Part shown: positions 6,461-12,726 of the stretch, one piece after another
Numbering within the stretch: the stretch's first letter is position 1
Layout: the number at the start of each line of letters is the position of its first letter
DNA from: Candidatus Caccovivens faecavium
Lineage (GTDB): Bacteria; Bacillota; Clostridia; Christensenellales; UBA1242
Direction of reading: 5' to 3'
NCBI GenBank assembly: GCA_018715545.1
Contig: DVLK01000043.1
Location: 1 to 14,052, forward strand
Length of the DNA: 14,052 nucleotides
Program-made: the position numbers and the translations under genes
The notes under the pieces: model-generated
What the model was told of the DNA's origin: nothing
The model's database searches: none
What the model saw: only the letters and a program-made list of their open reading frames with translations

Positions 6461-6612
6461 TCTCCTAATTTAGTTCACTTTTGTAAACTTAATCTATTTT
6501 ATCAAGATTAATTGAAAAATCCAAGCGTTTACGATAGTAGACTATATTTAAATAAAGAAATTTTATAATTCCTTTCAGTGAACGCAATAATTCACTTAGG
6601 AGGAAATATATG
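6453..6612. repeat. Nested inverted repeats around the HTH leader and start codon
   Basis: The outer arms are CATATATTTCTCCTAA (6453-6468) and TTAGGAGGAAATATATG (6596-6612), complementary over 16 positions with a single bulged base. The right arm is the ribosome binding site plus start codon of the HTH gene. Inner arms GTTCACT (6473-6479) and AGTGAAC (6577-6583) are also complementary and correctly nested. The left outer arm covers the -10 box and so is largely outside the transcript from 6467. The repeat may be an operator system, an inverted duplicate of the leader, or a structured RNA. Confidence 0.7.
6577..6596 (+). promoter_or_regulatory. Dyad AGTGAA-N8-TTCACT abutting the ribosome binding site
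   Basis: AGTGAA (6577-6582) and TTCACT (6591-6596) form a perfect 6-bp inverted repeat with an 8-base centre, ending 1 base before AGGAGG at 6598-6603. It could be an operator for the HTH protein, or an RNA hairpin within the ribosome footprint. TTCACTT also occurs at 6474-6480, so AGTGAA has two alternative partners in the leader. Confidence 0.55.
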
Positions 6613-6843
6613 AAATTGAGCGAAGCAATAGCAATAAGAGTTAAAGAATTGTTAAATGAAAGAAATTTATCTAATTATTATTTGTTTAAAGAAAGCGGTA
6701 TTCCTCGTTCAACAATTTCCGCTGTTGTAAATGCGAAAAAGAATAATGTTGGAACAAACACTATTTATCAAATCGCTTCTACATTAGGAATATCTCTTGA
6801 AGAATTTTTTAAGGCACCTATATTTGACAGTGTTGATGATTAA
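6610..6843 (+). CDS. Small Cro/CI-type (XRE) helix-turn-helix regulator
   Basis: A 77-residue DNA-binding protein made of little more than one Cro/CI helix-turn-helix domain (residues 5-66). The pattern is AIRVKELLNERNLSNYYLFKESGIPRSTISAVVNAKKNNVGTNTIYQIASTLGISLEEFF in outline, with the recognition helix about 32-41 (RSTISAVVNA). The C-terminus, APIFDSVDD, is short, so there is no separate oligomerisation or ligand domain. The ATG has AGGAGG 6 bases upstream. A consensus promoter and a 143-nt leader precede it, and dyads near the start suggest self-control. A decayed copy of the same gene follows 11 bases after its stop. No toxin or prophage partner is visible, so its target outside its own leader is unknown. 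Confidence 0.9.
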   Translation: MKLSEAIAIRVKELLNERNLSNYYLFKESGIPRSTISAVVNAKKNNVGTNTIYQIASTLGISLEEFFKAPIFDSVDD

Positions 6844-6854
6844 ACGATGAATTA

Positions 6855-7029
6855 ATGAAATTAAATAAAGCATTTGCGTTAAGATTTAAAGAAATATTAA
6901 ACTGCAAGTAGTGAAACTCCAAACTTTATGAATATCGCTCTTATCGTCAGAGCATTAGGCTTGTCTTTCTCTAAATTTTTTGATAGTCCGCTCTTTGATT
7001 TTGATAACTTAGAAATTAAAGCAAAATAA
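6855..7029 (+). pseudogene. Decayed tandem copy of the HTH regulator
   Basis: An ATG at 6855 opens MKLNKAFALRFKEILN, clearly like MKLSEAIAIRVKELLN of the intact gene, and then hits TAG at 6909. In the next frame from about 6904, ASSETPNFMNIALIVRALGLSFSKFFDSPLFDFDNLEIKAK runs to TAA at 7027-7029 and matches the intact C-terminal half (TNTIYQIASTLGISLEEFFKAPIFD). About 30 residues, including the recognition helix, are missing between the two parts. This is an out-of-frame deletion near 6900-6904 that removed the DNA-binding core. The start lacks a good ribosome binding site. The tail LEIKAK is longer than in the intact gene, so the two were already distinct paralogues before decay. Confidence 0.82.
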
Positions 7030-7063
7030 AAAGGACAGTGTATACCATTGTCCTTTTGTTATT
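7029..7063. terminator. Bidirectional intrinsic terminator
   Basis: AAAAGGACAGTG (7029-7040) and CATTGTCCTTTT (7046-7057) form a 12-bp stem with one G-T pair and a 5-nt loop TATAC. The ends are T-rich on both strands. It sits between the HTH pseudogene and the end of the leftward glycerol operon, and can serve both. Confidence 0.85.
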
Positions 7064-7077
7064 TATAATGTTTAACC

Positions 7078-7419
7078 TTATTCATTTGCAGTTATTACGA
7101 TGTCCGCGCCAGTGTTTAGCACATTTTTTATTACCACTTCGCCGAATTTTGCGTTTTTTAGGCGGAGTTTTTCTATCTCTTTCATCACATCGAAAATCAT
7201 TGATTTTGGCACAGGTTTTGAAGTTTTGCAGGCGCGCACACCCTTTTCGGTTTTGACCGAACTTGTGACAATACGCATAGGACAGGTCACTTCCTCTTTA
7301 CCAAATACTTCGCCACGCTTGCAGTTGTTGCCAGTGACCGTTATATTGTCCCCGTCTATGGTTACGGTGAGTTGGCAACCTAGCGGACACATAATGCAGG
7401 TTAGTTCTCGCTTTTCCAT
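7078..7419 (-). CDS. DUF1667 cysteine-rich protein of the G3P dehydrogenase cluster
   Basis: A 113-residue soluble protein of the DUF1667 family. It begins LTCIMCPLGCQLTV (C8, C11, C15) and continues VTGNNCKRGEVFGKEEVTCPMRIVTSSVKT (C33, C46), with C64 further on. The cysteine spacing suggests a bound iron-sulphur cluster or other metal, though this is inferred. The family is commonly encoded beside GlpA-like dehydrogenases and an FAD oxidoreductase, as here, and is thought to be a small redox subunit of that complex. Its ATG overlaps the stop of the preceding oxidoreductase by one base (TAATG), with GGAGGTG 5 bases upstream, so it is translated from the same message. It is the last gene of the operon and ends at the terminator near 7057. 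Confidence 0.9.
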   Translation of the reverse strand: MEKRELTCIMCPLGCQLTVTIDGDNITVTGNNCKRGEVFGKEEVTCPMRIVTSSVKTEKGVRACKTSKPVPKSMIFDVMKEIEKLRLKNAKFGEVVIKNVLNTGADIVITANE

Positions 7420-8636
7420 TATTGCACCTCCATGGTAACTTCATTTTTTATACCACTTTTGTTGAACTTCATTGTCATCATCTCGCCTGGGACGCCAGCA
7501 AGCACAAATTTCTTAGCAATCTCCTTGCCATCGCTTTTGACAACAATCCACTTTCTGACAATCTTGTTCTTTAATCTAAATTTCATCTCGACATCTTCCG
7601 TCCCTTCAAAGAGAGTGTAAGGAAGGACATAGGCAAAGTCTGATGAGTGCGACACTTTGATTAAATTGCCATTATATAACTTCTTTTGCGCATAAAGCGA
7701 AGCGAACAAGCCAACCTGCTTCCCTTCAAGCGCCACATTGTCGGCTAAGTCATGCACATGCAAGACATTTCCGCATGAAAAGAGCCATGGCAGTTTTGTT
7801 TGATAATGCTCGTTGACAAAGACGCCATTGGTCTTTGGGTTGGTTTCAAAATTTGGAAGTAGTTGTAAATCTGGCACCAAGCCGACCGATAAGATGACGG
7901 TGTCGCACTTTAAAAATTTCTTTGTGTTTTCAAGTTTTTGGAAATTTTCGTCAACTTGTCCATAGTATACGCCTTCCACTCTATCACGGCCTACCACCTC
8001 AAATATGGTGGTGTTATAGTAGAGCGGAATGTTGAAGTCATCTAGACACTGCAATATGTTGCGCCTTAATCCACTTGATGTGGAGTTGATTTCCAATACC
8101 GCATGCACTTTTGCGCCCTCCAAAGTCAACCGCCTTGCCATGATAAGTCCGATATCTCCACTTCCTAAGATGACGATATCTTTTCCTATCATCTTTCCGT
8201 CAATGTTGACCATTTTTTGCGCAGAGCCTGCCGTTATCACACCCATCGGTCTTGTGCCGTTGAGTGAAATATTGCCCGCCGTTTTTTCGCGACATCCCAT
8301 GGCAAGCACGCACGCTTTAAACTTTATTTCCATGATGCCACTTCTTCCTAGCACCATTGCCACATTTTCCTTTAAGTCGGTCACCAAAGTGTTTGTTAAA
8401 ACTGTGATGTTTTTGTCCTTTTCCACCATTTTTCTGAAACGATGCGCAAACTCAGGACCTGTCAGTTCTTCGCCAAAATAGTGAAGCCCAAAGCCGTTGT
8501 GTATGCACTGGTTGAGTATTCCGCCAAGCACTCCATCACGCTCAACAATCACCACCTTACTTCCATTTTCGGAAGCAGAGAGCGCCGAACTCATACCAGC
8601 AGGTCCTCCACCAATAATTAAAACATCAGTCACCAT
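7419..8636 (-). CDS. FAD/NAD(P)-dependent oxidoreductase of the G3P dehydrogenase cluster
   Basis: A 405-residue flavoprotein of the pyridine-nucleotide-disulphide oxidoreductase fold. The FAD site is DVLIIGGGPAGMSSALSA (4-21) and the second dinucleotide site is IVILGSGDIGLIMARRL (154-170). GGILNQCIHNGFGLHYFGEELTGPEFA (38-64) and VLAMGCREKTAGN (110-122) are marks of the subgroup found next to GlpA and DUF1667. LFSCGNVLHVHDLADNVALEG (286-305) is the second FAD contact. It lacks the redox-active CxxC of glutathione-reductase types. It probably passes electrons from the GlpA-like subunit to NAD(P) or another acceptor; which one cannot be told from sequence. The start has GGGAGGTGG 4 bases upstream, and its first 7 bases overlap the end of the GlpA-like gene, so translation is coupled. 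Confidence 0.92.
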   Translation of the reverse strand: MVTDVLIIGGGPAGMSSALSASENGSKVVIVERDGVLGGILNQCIHNGFGLHYFGEELTGPEFAHRFRKMVEKDKNITVLTNTLVTDLKENVAMVLGRSGIMEIKFKACVLAMGCREKTAGNISLNGTRPMGVITAGSAQKMVNIDGKMIGKDIVILGSGDIGLIMARRLTLEGAKVHAVLEINSTSSGLRRNILQCLDDFNIPLYYNTTIFEVVGRDRVEGVYYGQVDENFQKLENTKKFLKCDTVILSVGLVPDLQLLPNFETNPKTNGVFVNEHYQTKLPWLFSCGNVLHVHDLADNVALEGKQVGLFASLYAQKKLYNGNLIKVSHSSDFAYVLPYTLFEGTEDVEMKFRLKNKIVRKWIVVKSDGKEIAKKFVLAGVPGEMMTMKFNKSGIKNEVTMEVQ

Positions 8637-10048
8637 TTGTCCACCTCCCGAATATTTCCGACCGCCACTTCGCTTCCGCGATTTTCTTTTAAAACTTCCT
8701 CGTATTTAATCTTCCTACTCTTCAAGATGAGATTGACAACCTTTGTGAAACAGAAGCCACCTTGGCAACCACCCATACCAGCGTTAGTCCTACGCTTAAT
8801 TCCGTCAACTGAACGAATTTTGAGTGGTCTGTTGAGTGCAGATATTATGTCCCCTTTTGTTATCTTTTCACACTTGCACACCACCTCGCCATAGTCAGGG
8901 TTCTCTTTTATCAGCGCCTTTTGCCTATTTAAAGGAAGATTCTTTAAAAGAGTGTAATCCTTTAATTCCTTTAAATTCTCTTTTTCTTTCAAATCATAGC
9001 CTAAAAGCTCTGCCACATACTCAGCAATCGCTGGCGCGCTCGACAAGCCTGGTGAGCAAATACCAGCAAGGTTGATGACGCCCTTTTGCATTTGACTTTT
9101 TTCGATGATGAAGTCATCGCCACTAATCACTCTCACGCCTGAAAACTCACGAATGGCGTTTTTGAAGTTGATGTTATTCAGCATCAAGCTTGCCTTCTTT
9201 TTGATATCATTAAGTCCAGCATCCGTCGTTTTTGTGATATCTTCGCCCTCCTCACTTGTTGGTCCGATAAGGAAATTTCCGTCAACGGTCGGCGTGATTA
9301 AAACACCCTTGCCTAACTTTGTTGGAAGTGGAAAGATTGTGCATGGCACATCTAACTTTGTTGTGTTTGAAAAGACAAAGTATTCTCCGCGCCTAAAAGT
9401 GAGCGGGTATTCTTCGCTTTTTAAAAGTTTTGCCACTTCGTTATAGCCAGCACCTGCACTGTTTATGATATTTTTTGCAAGAAAGACATTTTTCTTTGTT
9501 GTCACCTTAAATATCTCGCCTTCACGCTCTACCTTTTCAATGTCCTCTTCTAGATATACTTTACCGCCGTTTAAAATGCTCTCATCGGCAAGCGCAATGG
9601 TGAGGAGATATGGACTGACAATGCCAGCCGTTTTAGCGTATAACGCATAGTCGTTGCCCTCCTTTAATTCTGGCACGTATTTTAGAATTTCATCACGGTT
9701 TAAAATGGAAAGCTTTTTTACGCCATTTCTTTTTCCACGCTCATAAAGCCTTTCAATCATTGCGCGATCTCCGCCAACTACAAGCGCTCCCGTCCTTTTA
9801 AACGGAACATGAAGCCTTTTTGTAAGCTCTGGAAAGAGCTCGCTTCCTCTAACATTTAGCTTTGCTTTAAGCGTGCCAGGCTCTGGATCATAGCCCGCAT
9901 GAACAAGTCCGCTGTTCGCCTTGCTTGCACCCGTCCCTACATCGCTTGCTTTGTCGATAAGTGCCACCTTTTTACCAATGCGGACAAGCTTATTGAAAAT
10001 TGCCGTGCCGACAACTCCGCCACCGACAATTATAGAGTCATAAATCAT
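8630..10048 (-). CDS. glpA: GlpA-like glycerol-3-phosphate dehydrogenase with BFD iron-sulphur domain
   Basis: A 472-residue FAD enzyme of the DAO/GlpA family, expected to oxidise glycerol 3-phosphate to dihydroxyacetone phosphate. The FAD site is DSIIVGGGVVGTAIFNKL (4-21), followed by KASDVGTGASKANSGLVHAGYDPEPGT (33-59), typical of this family. LAGICSPGLSSAPAIAEYVAELL (327-349) is the C-terminal FAD contact. Residues 388-437 are a BFD-type [2Fe-2S] domain with CKC (C391, C393) and GGCQGGFC (C428, C433). Anaerobic GlpA carries such a domain, whereas the aerobic enzyme GlpD does not. L-2-hydroxyglutarate oxidase is the nearest alternative, but the cysteine domain and the divergent glycerol kinase favour GlpA. 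The ATG is preceded by AGGGGGACGA, a G-rich variant ribosome binding site. It heads a three-gene operon and has a TTGACA/TAAAAT promoter under a dyad operator. Confidence 0.87.
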   Translation of the reverse strand: MIYDSIIVGGGVVGTAIFNKLVRIGKKVALIDKASDVGTGASKANSGLVHAGYDPEPGTLKAKLNVRGSELFPELTKRLHVPFKRTGALVVGGDRAMIERLYERGKRNGVKKLSILNRDEILKYVPELKEGNDYALYAKTAGIVSPYLLTIALADESILNGGKVYLEEDIEKVEREGEIFKVTTKKNVFLAKNIINSAGAGYNEVAKLLKSEEYPLTFRRGEYFVFSNTTKLDVPCTIFPLPTKLGKGVLITPTVDGNFLIGPTSEEGEDITKTTDAGLNDIKKKASLMLNNINFKNAIREFSGVRVISGDDFIIEKSQMQKGVINLAGICSPGLSSAPAIAEYVAELLGYDLKEKENLKELKDYTLLKNLPLNRQKALIKENPDYGEVVCKCEKITKGDIISALNRPLKIRSVDGIKRRTNAGMGGCQGGFCFTKVVNLILKSRKIKYEEVLKENRGSEVAVGNIREVDKW

Positions 10049-10066
10049 TCGTCCCCCTTTTAAATA

Positions 10067-10098
10067 ATTTTACTTATATAAAAAATGTTTGTCAAACA
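10067..10098 (-). promoter_or_regulatory. glpA operon promoter with dyad operator over the -35 box
   Basis: On the minus strand TTGACA (10090-10095) and TAAAAT (10067-10072) are 17 bases apart, close to consensus. The -35 is embedded in the perfect dyad TGTTTGTCAAACA (10086-10098), 6 bp each side of a single central base. A protein bound there would block this promoter. The dyad is about 45 bp upstream of the glpK -10, so it could affect both directions. The regulator is not identified. Confidence 0.75.
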
Positions 10099-10140
10099 AA
10101 AAGAAAAAGTGGCAAATTGTTTCCTATTTTTTTTAGAATG

Positions 10141-10170
10141 TGTTAAAATGAAGTTATGAGGAGTTTATGA
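10141..10170 (+). promoter_or_regulatory. glpK promoter and overlapping four-codon mini-ORF
   Basis: TGTTAAAAT (10141-10149) is an extended -10 followed by 6 bases and ATG at 10156, so +1 is predicted on that ATG. The mini-ORF ATG AGG AGT TTA TGA (MRSL) ends at 10170 and overlaps the glpK ATG (10167) as ATGA. GAGGAG inside it (10158-10163) is only 3 bases from the glpK ATG. No good -35 is seen at 17 bp; TTGTTT at 10117 is too far away. Confidence 0.6.
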
Positions 10171-11621
10171 GAAGATTTATCTTAGGATTAGATGAAGGCA
10201 CAACAAACCTAAGAAGTGTGTTATATGATGTTGACACAAATAAAATTGTCGATATCAATCAGCGCTCTTTTCACCAATACTATCCAAAAAGCGGATATGT
10301 GGAGCAGGATGCCACAGAGATTTTAAACGGCATAATCTCCACCTCAAAGACGGTGCTAACAAGAAACAAAGTCAAAAAAGAAGAGCTACTCGGCGTTGGC
10401 ATAACCAACCAGCGCGAAACAATAGTAGCATGGGATAGACAGTCGGGCAAACCTATCTACAACGCGATAGTTTGGCAATGTAGGCGTACCACAAAATATA
10501 TGAAATCTTTGCCAAATGAAATAAAGGAAAAGATTAAAGAAAAGACGGGACTTATTCCTGATCCGTATTTCAGTGCTTCAAAAATGAAGTGGATTATTGA
10601 AAATATCAAAGAGGCCAAGAAACTTTTAAAACAAAATAACCTTTGCTTCGGCACGATAGATTGCTATCTTGCCACCATGCTAACTGGAAATTTCGTCACC
10701 GATGTCACAAACGCCTCCCGTACCATGCTTATGAATATTAAAACTCTTGACTATGATGATGAACTGCTTTCATTTTTTAAAATACCACGCTCGTCACTTC
10801 CAAAAATCTTGCCATCTGACAGCCATTTTGGAAATATAAAGAAATTTCTAGGCGCTCCACTTTGCTCAATTATCGGCGACCAACAGTCAAGCATGATAGG
10901 TCAAGGTGTGGTTAGCTATGGTAGCACCAAAGTGACCTATGGCACAGGCGGATTTATTCTGACAAATATTGGCAAAAATATCAATAAGTTTCCAGAAAAA
11001 CTATTAATTACAGTCGCCTCTTCGCTGAACGGTGAAACAGAGTATGCGATTGAAGGAAGTATTTATAGCGCTTGCAGTGGCCTCAATTTTTTAAAACATA
11101 ACCTCTCGCTCTATGATGATGTCCGAAAGACAAGTGATATGGCGCGCTCGCTTCCTGACAATGAAGGCGTCTATTTTGTGCCTGCTTTCACTGGACTTGG
11201 AGCCCCTTACTGGAACAATGATGCCCGTGGAGAGATTACTGGTATAACCTTCTCCACAAAAAAAGAACACATCGTGCGTGCAATGCTGGAAAGTATGGCA
11301 TATAATACAAAGGCGGTGTTTGATGAGATGAGAAAGGAAGGTCAATGCTTTTCGCACATCTCTGTTGACGGTGGAGGAAGCAACAACGACTTTCTATTGC
11401 AGTTTCTTGCGGATATGCTAAATCATGATGTTGTGCGAAGTAGCACCAGTGAGGCTACCGTTATGGGTGCAATATATGTTGCCATGCTATCACTGAAACT
11501 TATAGATAAAAACGGAATTGTAAAGTTGTCAAGCGGGAAAGAGGTGTTCTGCCCTAATATGACAGACGCTGACCGCAAAAAATATTATGAAGGCTGGCAA
11601 AAAGCCATCAAAAAAGTTTAA
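10167..11621 (+). CDS. glpK: Glycerol kinase
   Basis: A 484-residue FGGY-family kinase that uses ATP to make glycerol 3-phosphate. The N-terminal phosphate loop is GLDEGTTNLRSVLYD (7-21). Glycerol contacts equivalent to those of the E. coli enzyme are visible: R83 and E84 in GITNQRETIVAWD, W103 in AIVWQCRRT, Y134 in DPYFSASKM, D238 in IIGDQQSS and F263 in YGTGGFIL. The nucleotide site is SVDGGGSNNDFLLQFLADML (399-418). Full length is slightly under the usual ~500 because the loop before GDQQ is short. In that loop I do not find the histidine that HPr phosphorylates in Enterococcus-type enzymes, so PTS control may be absent; this is an alignment by eye. It is divergent from the GlpA-like operon and begins a run with the hydrolase, the TMEM86-like gene and the GNAT gene. 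Confidence 0.95.
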   Translation: MRRFILGLDEGTTNLRSVLYDVDTNKIVDINQRSFHQYYPKSGYVEQDATEILNGIISTSKTVLTRNKVKKEELLGVGITNQRETIVAWDRQSGKPIYNAIVWQCRRTTKYMKSLPNEIKEKIKEKTGLIPDPYFSASKMKWIIENIKEAKKLLKQNNLCFGTIDCYLATMLTGNFVTDVTNASRTMLMNIKTLDYDDELLSFFKIPRSSLPKILPSDSHFGNIKKFLGAPLCSIIGDQQSSMIGQGVVSYGSTKVTYGTGGFILTNIGKNINKFPEKLLITVASSLNGETEYAIEGSIYSACSGLNFLKHNLSLYDDVRKTSDMARSLPDNEGVYFVPAFTGLGAPYWNNDARGEITGITFSTKKEHIVRAMLESMAYNTKAVFDEMRKEGQCFSHISVDGGGSNNDFLLQFLADMLNHDVVRSSTSEATVMGAIYVAMLSLKLIDKNGIVKLSSGKEVFCPNMTDADRKKYYEGWQKAIKKV

Positions 11622-11631
11622 GGAGGGAAAA

Positions 11632-12705
11632 ATGGCAGAAGAAAAAGAAGAAGTTGTCATGGAAAAAGTAAACAAAAAGAAAAGCGAAACGGCAAATAAA
11701 ACTAACAAAAAAGCCGAAACTAAAAAGAATGTTAAAAGTGCTGAAACTGTGACAAAAAAAGAGAAAAAAGAAGAAAAAACTAAAAATGTAGCTGTGGCTG
11801 AAAAGGCAAAAAAGCAGAAAAAAGAAATCTATGATATATTGGAAGTCGAGGGTTATCACCACCTAAAACTTCACACCTATGTATATGATAATGTGGAAAA
11901 TCCAAAGGCTATTGTTTTGATTGTCCATGGCATGATGGAGCATGCTGGCAGATACTATAACTTTGCAAAATTTCTAAACGAAAATGGCTACATAGTGATT
12001 GCCAACGACCTTCGAGGACATGGTCATAGCGCCATAGATAAAAAATATGGCTATGGCGAAAAAGATATCTTCTTTGAGAGCGTTCAGGACGAAATAATCA
12101 TATTGGAGAAAATAAAAGATGCCTATGAGCTTCCTGTCTATCTTTTCGGTCACTCATATGGTTCAATGCTCAGCCAAGCGATAATACAAAATACCAATGT
12201 GGTAGAAAAATGCGTGCTTTGTGGCACAGCCAACGGTTCAAGCGCCATTATGAAAAGTGGAAGTGGACTTGCTAAGTTCCTCTCTTTCTTCAAAAATGAA
12301 AAATCTGATGGTGGCTTTATCGAAAAGATGTGTATTAAAAACTACGGTAAAAAATTTGAACATCACAATTGGTTGACAAGAGATGATGCCGTGTTTGAAG
12401 CATATTGCAAAGATGAATTTTGTGGCGGTTCTTTTCCATTCAGTTTCTATAAAAGTATGCTCTCTAACATGAGCAAAATGAACTCTGGCGTAAATAAGAT
12501 TGGCAGAAAAAAGGTGTTTATTATTGCAGGAGCTTGTGACCCTGTTGGCTCAAAAGGCAAACAGATAATTTCACTAAACAAGTATTATCTTAAAAACAAC
12601 ATAGATTCTCGCTGTAAAATCTATCCCGATTGCAGGCATGAACTATTAAACGAACTAAACAAAGAGGAAGTGTATAACGATATCTTAGAGTTCTACAATA
12701 ACTAA
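11632..12705 (+). CDS. Monoacylglycerol-lipase-like alpha/beta hydrolase with charged N-terminal arm
   Basis: A 357-residue serine hydrolase of the Hydrolase_4 (lysophospholipase/monoacylglycerol lipase) type. The oxyanion motif is VLIVHGMMEHAGRY (95-108) and the NDLRGHGHS block follows (125-133). The nucleophile is S175 in FGHSYGSM, the acid D303 in GACDPVGSKG and the base H336 in CRHELLNE. Substrates in this family are monoacylglycerols or lysophospholipids. With glycerol kinase just upstream, monoacylglycerol breakdown feeding glycerol to the kinase is the best guess. Residues 2-64 are a low-complexity Lys/Glu/Thr arm without a signal peptide, so it is probably cytoplasmic and may sit on a charged surface. 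The start is placed at 11632 because AGGAGGG lies 4 bases upstream, directly after the glpK stop. An in-frame ATG at 11587 lies inside glpK and has no ribosome binding site. Confidence 0.9.
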   Translation: MAEEKEEVVMEKVNKKKSETANKTNKKAETKKNVKSAETVTKKEKKEEKTKNVAVAEKAKKQKKEIYDILEVEGYHHLKLHTYVYDNVENPKAIVLIVHGMMEHAGRYYNFAKFLNENGYIVIANDLRGHGHSAIDKKYGYGEKDIFFESVQDEIIILEKIKDAYELPVYLFGHSYGSMLSQAIIQNTNVVEKCVLCGTANGSSAIMKSGSGLAKFLSFFKNEKSDGGFIEKMCIKNYGKKFEHHNWLTRDDAVFEAYCKDEFCGGSFPFSFYKSMLSNMSKMNSGVNKIGRKKVFIIAGACDPVGSKGKQIISLNKYYLKNNIDSRCKIYPDCRHELLNELNKEEVYNDILEFYNN

Positions 12706-12726
12706 TCATCATAAAGGAGGTTTAAA

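Noticed and set aside
6453..6612. Simple phase-variable promoter inversion
   Set aside because: The -35 is outside the repeat and inversion would restore both the -10 and the ribosome binding site; no recombinase gene is present.
7100..8481. Long plus-strand open frames opposite the flavoprotein operon (for example 7100-7438 and 8029-8481)
   Set aside because: They lie antisense to clearly recognised genes, lack ribosome binding sites and encode no known motif.
11587..11631. Upstream ATG for the hydrolase inside glpK
   Set aside because: It has no ribosome binding site, whereas the ATG at 11632 follows AGGAGGG.
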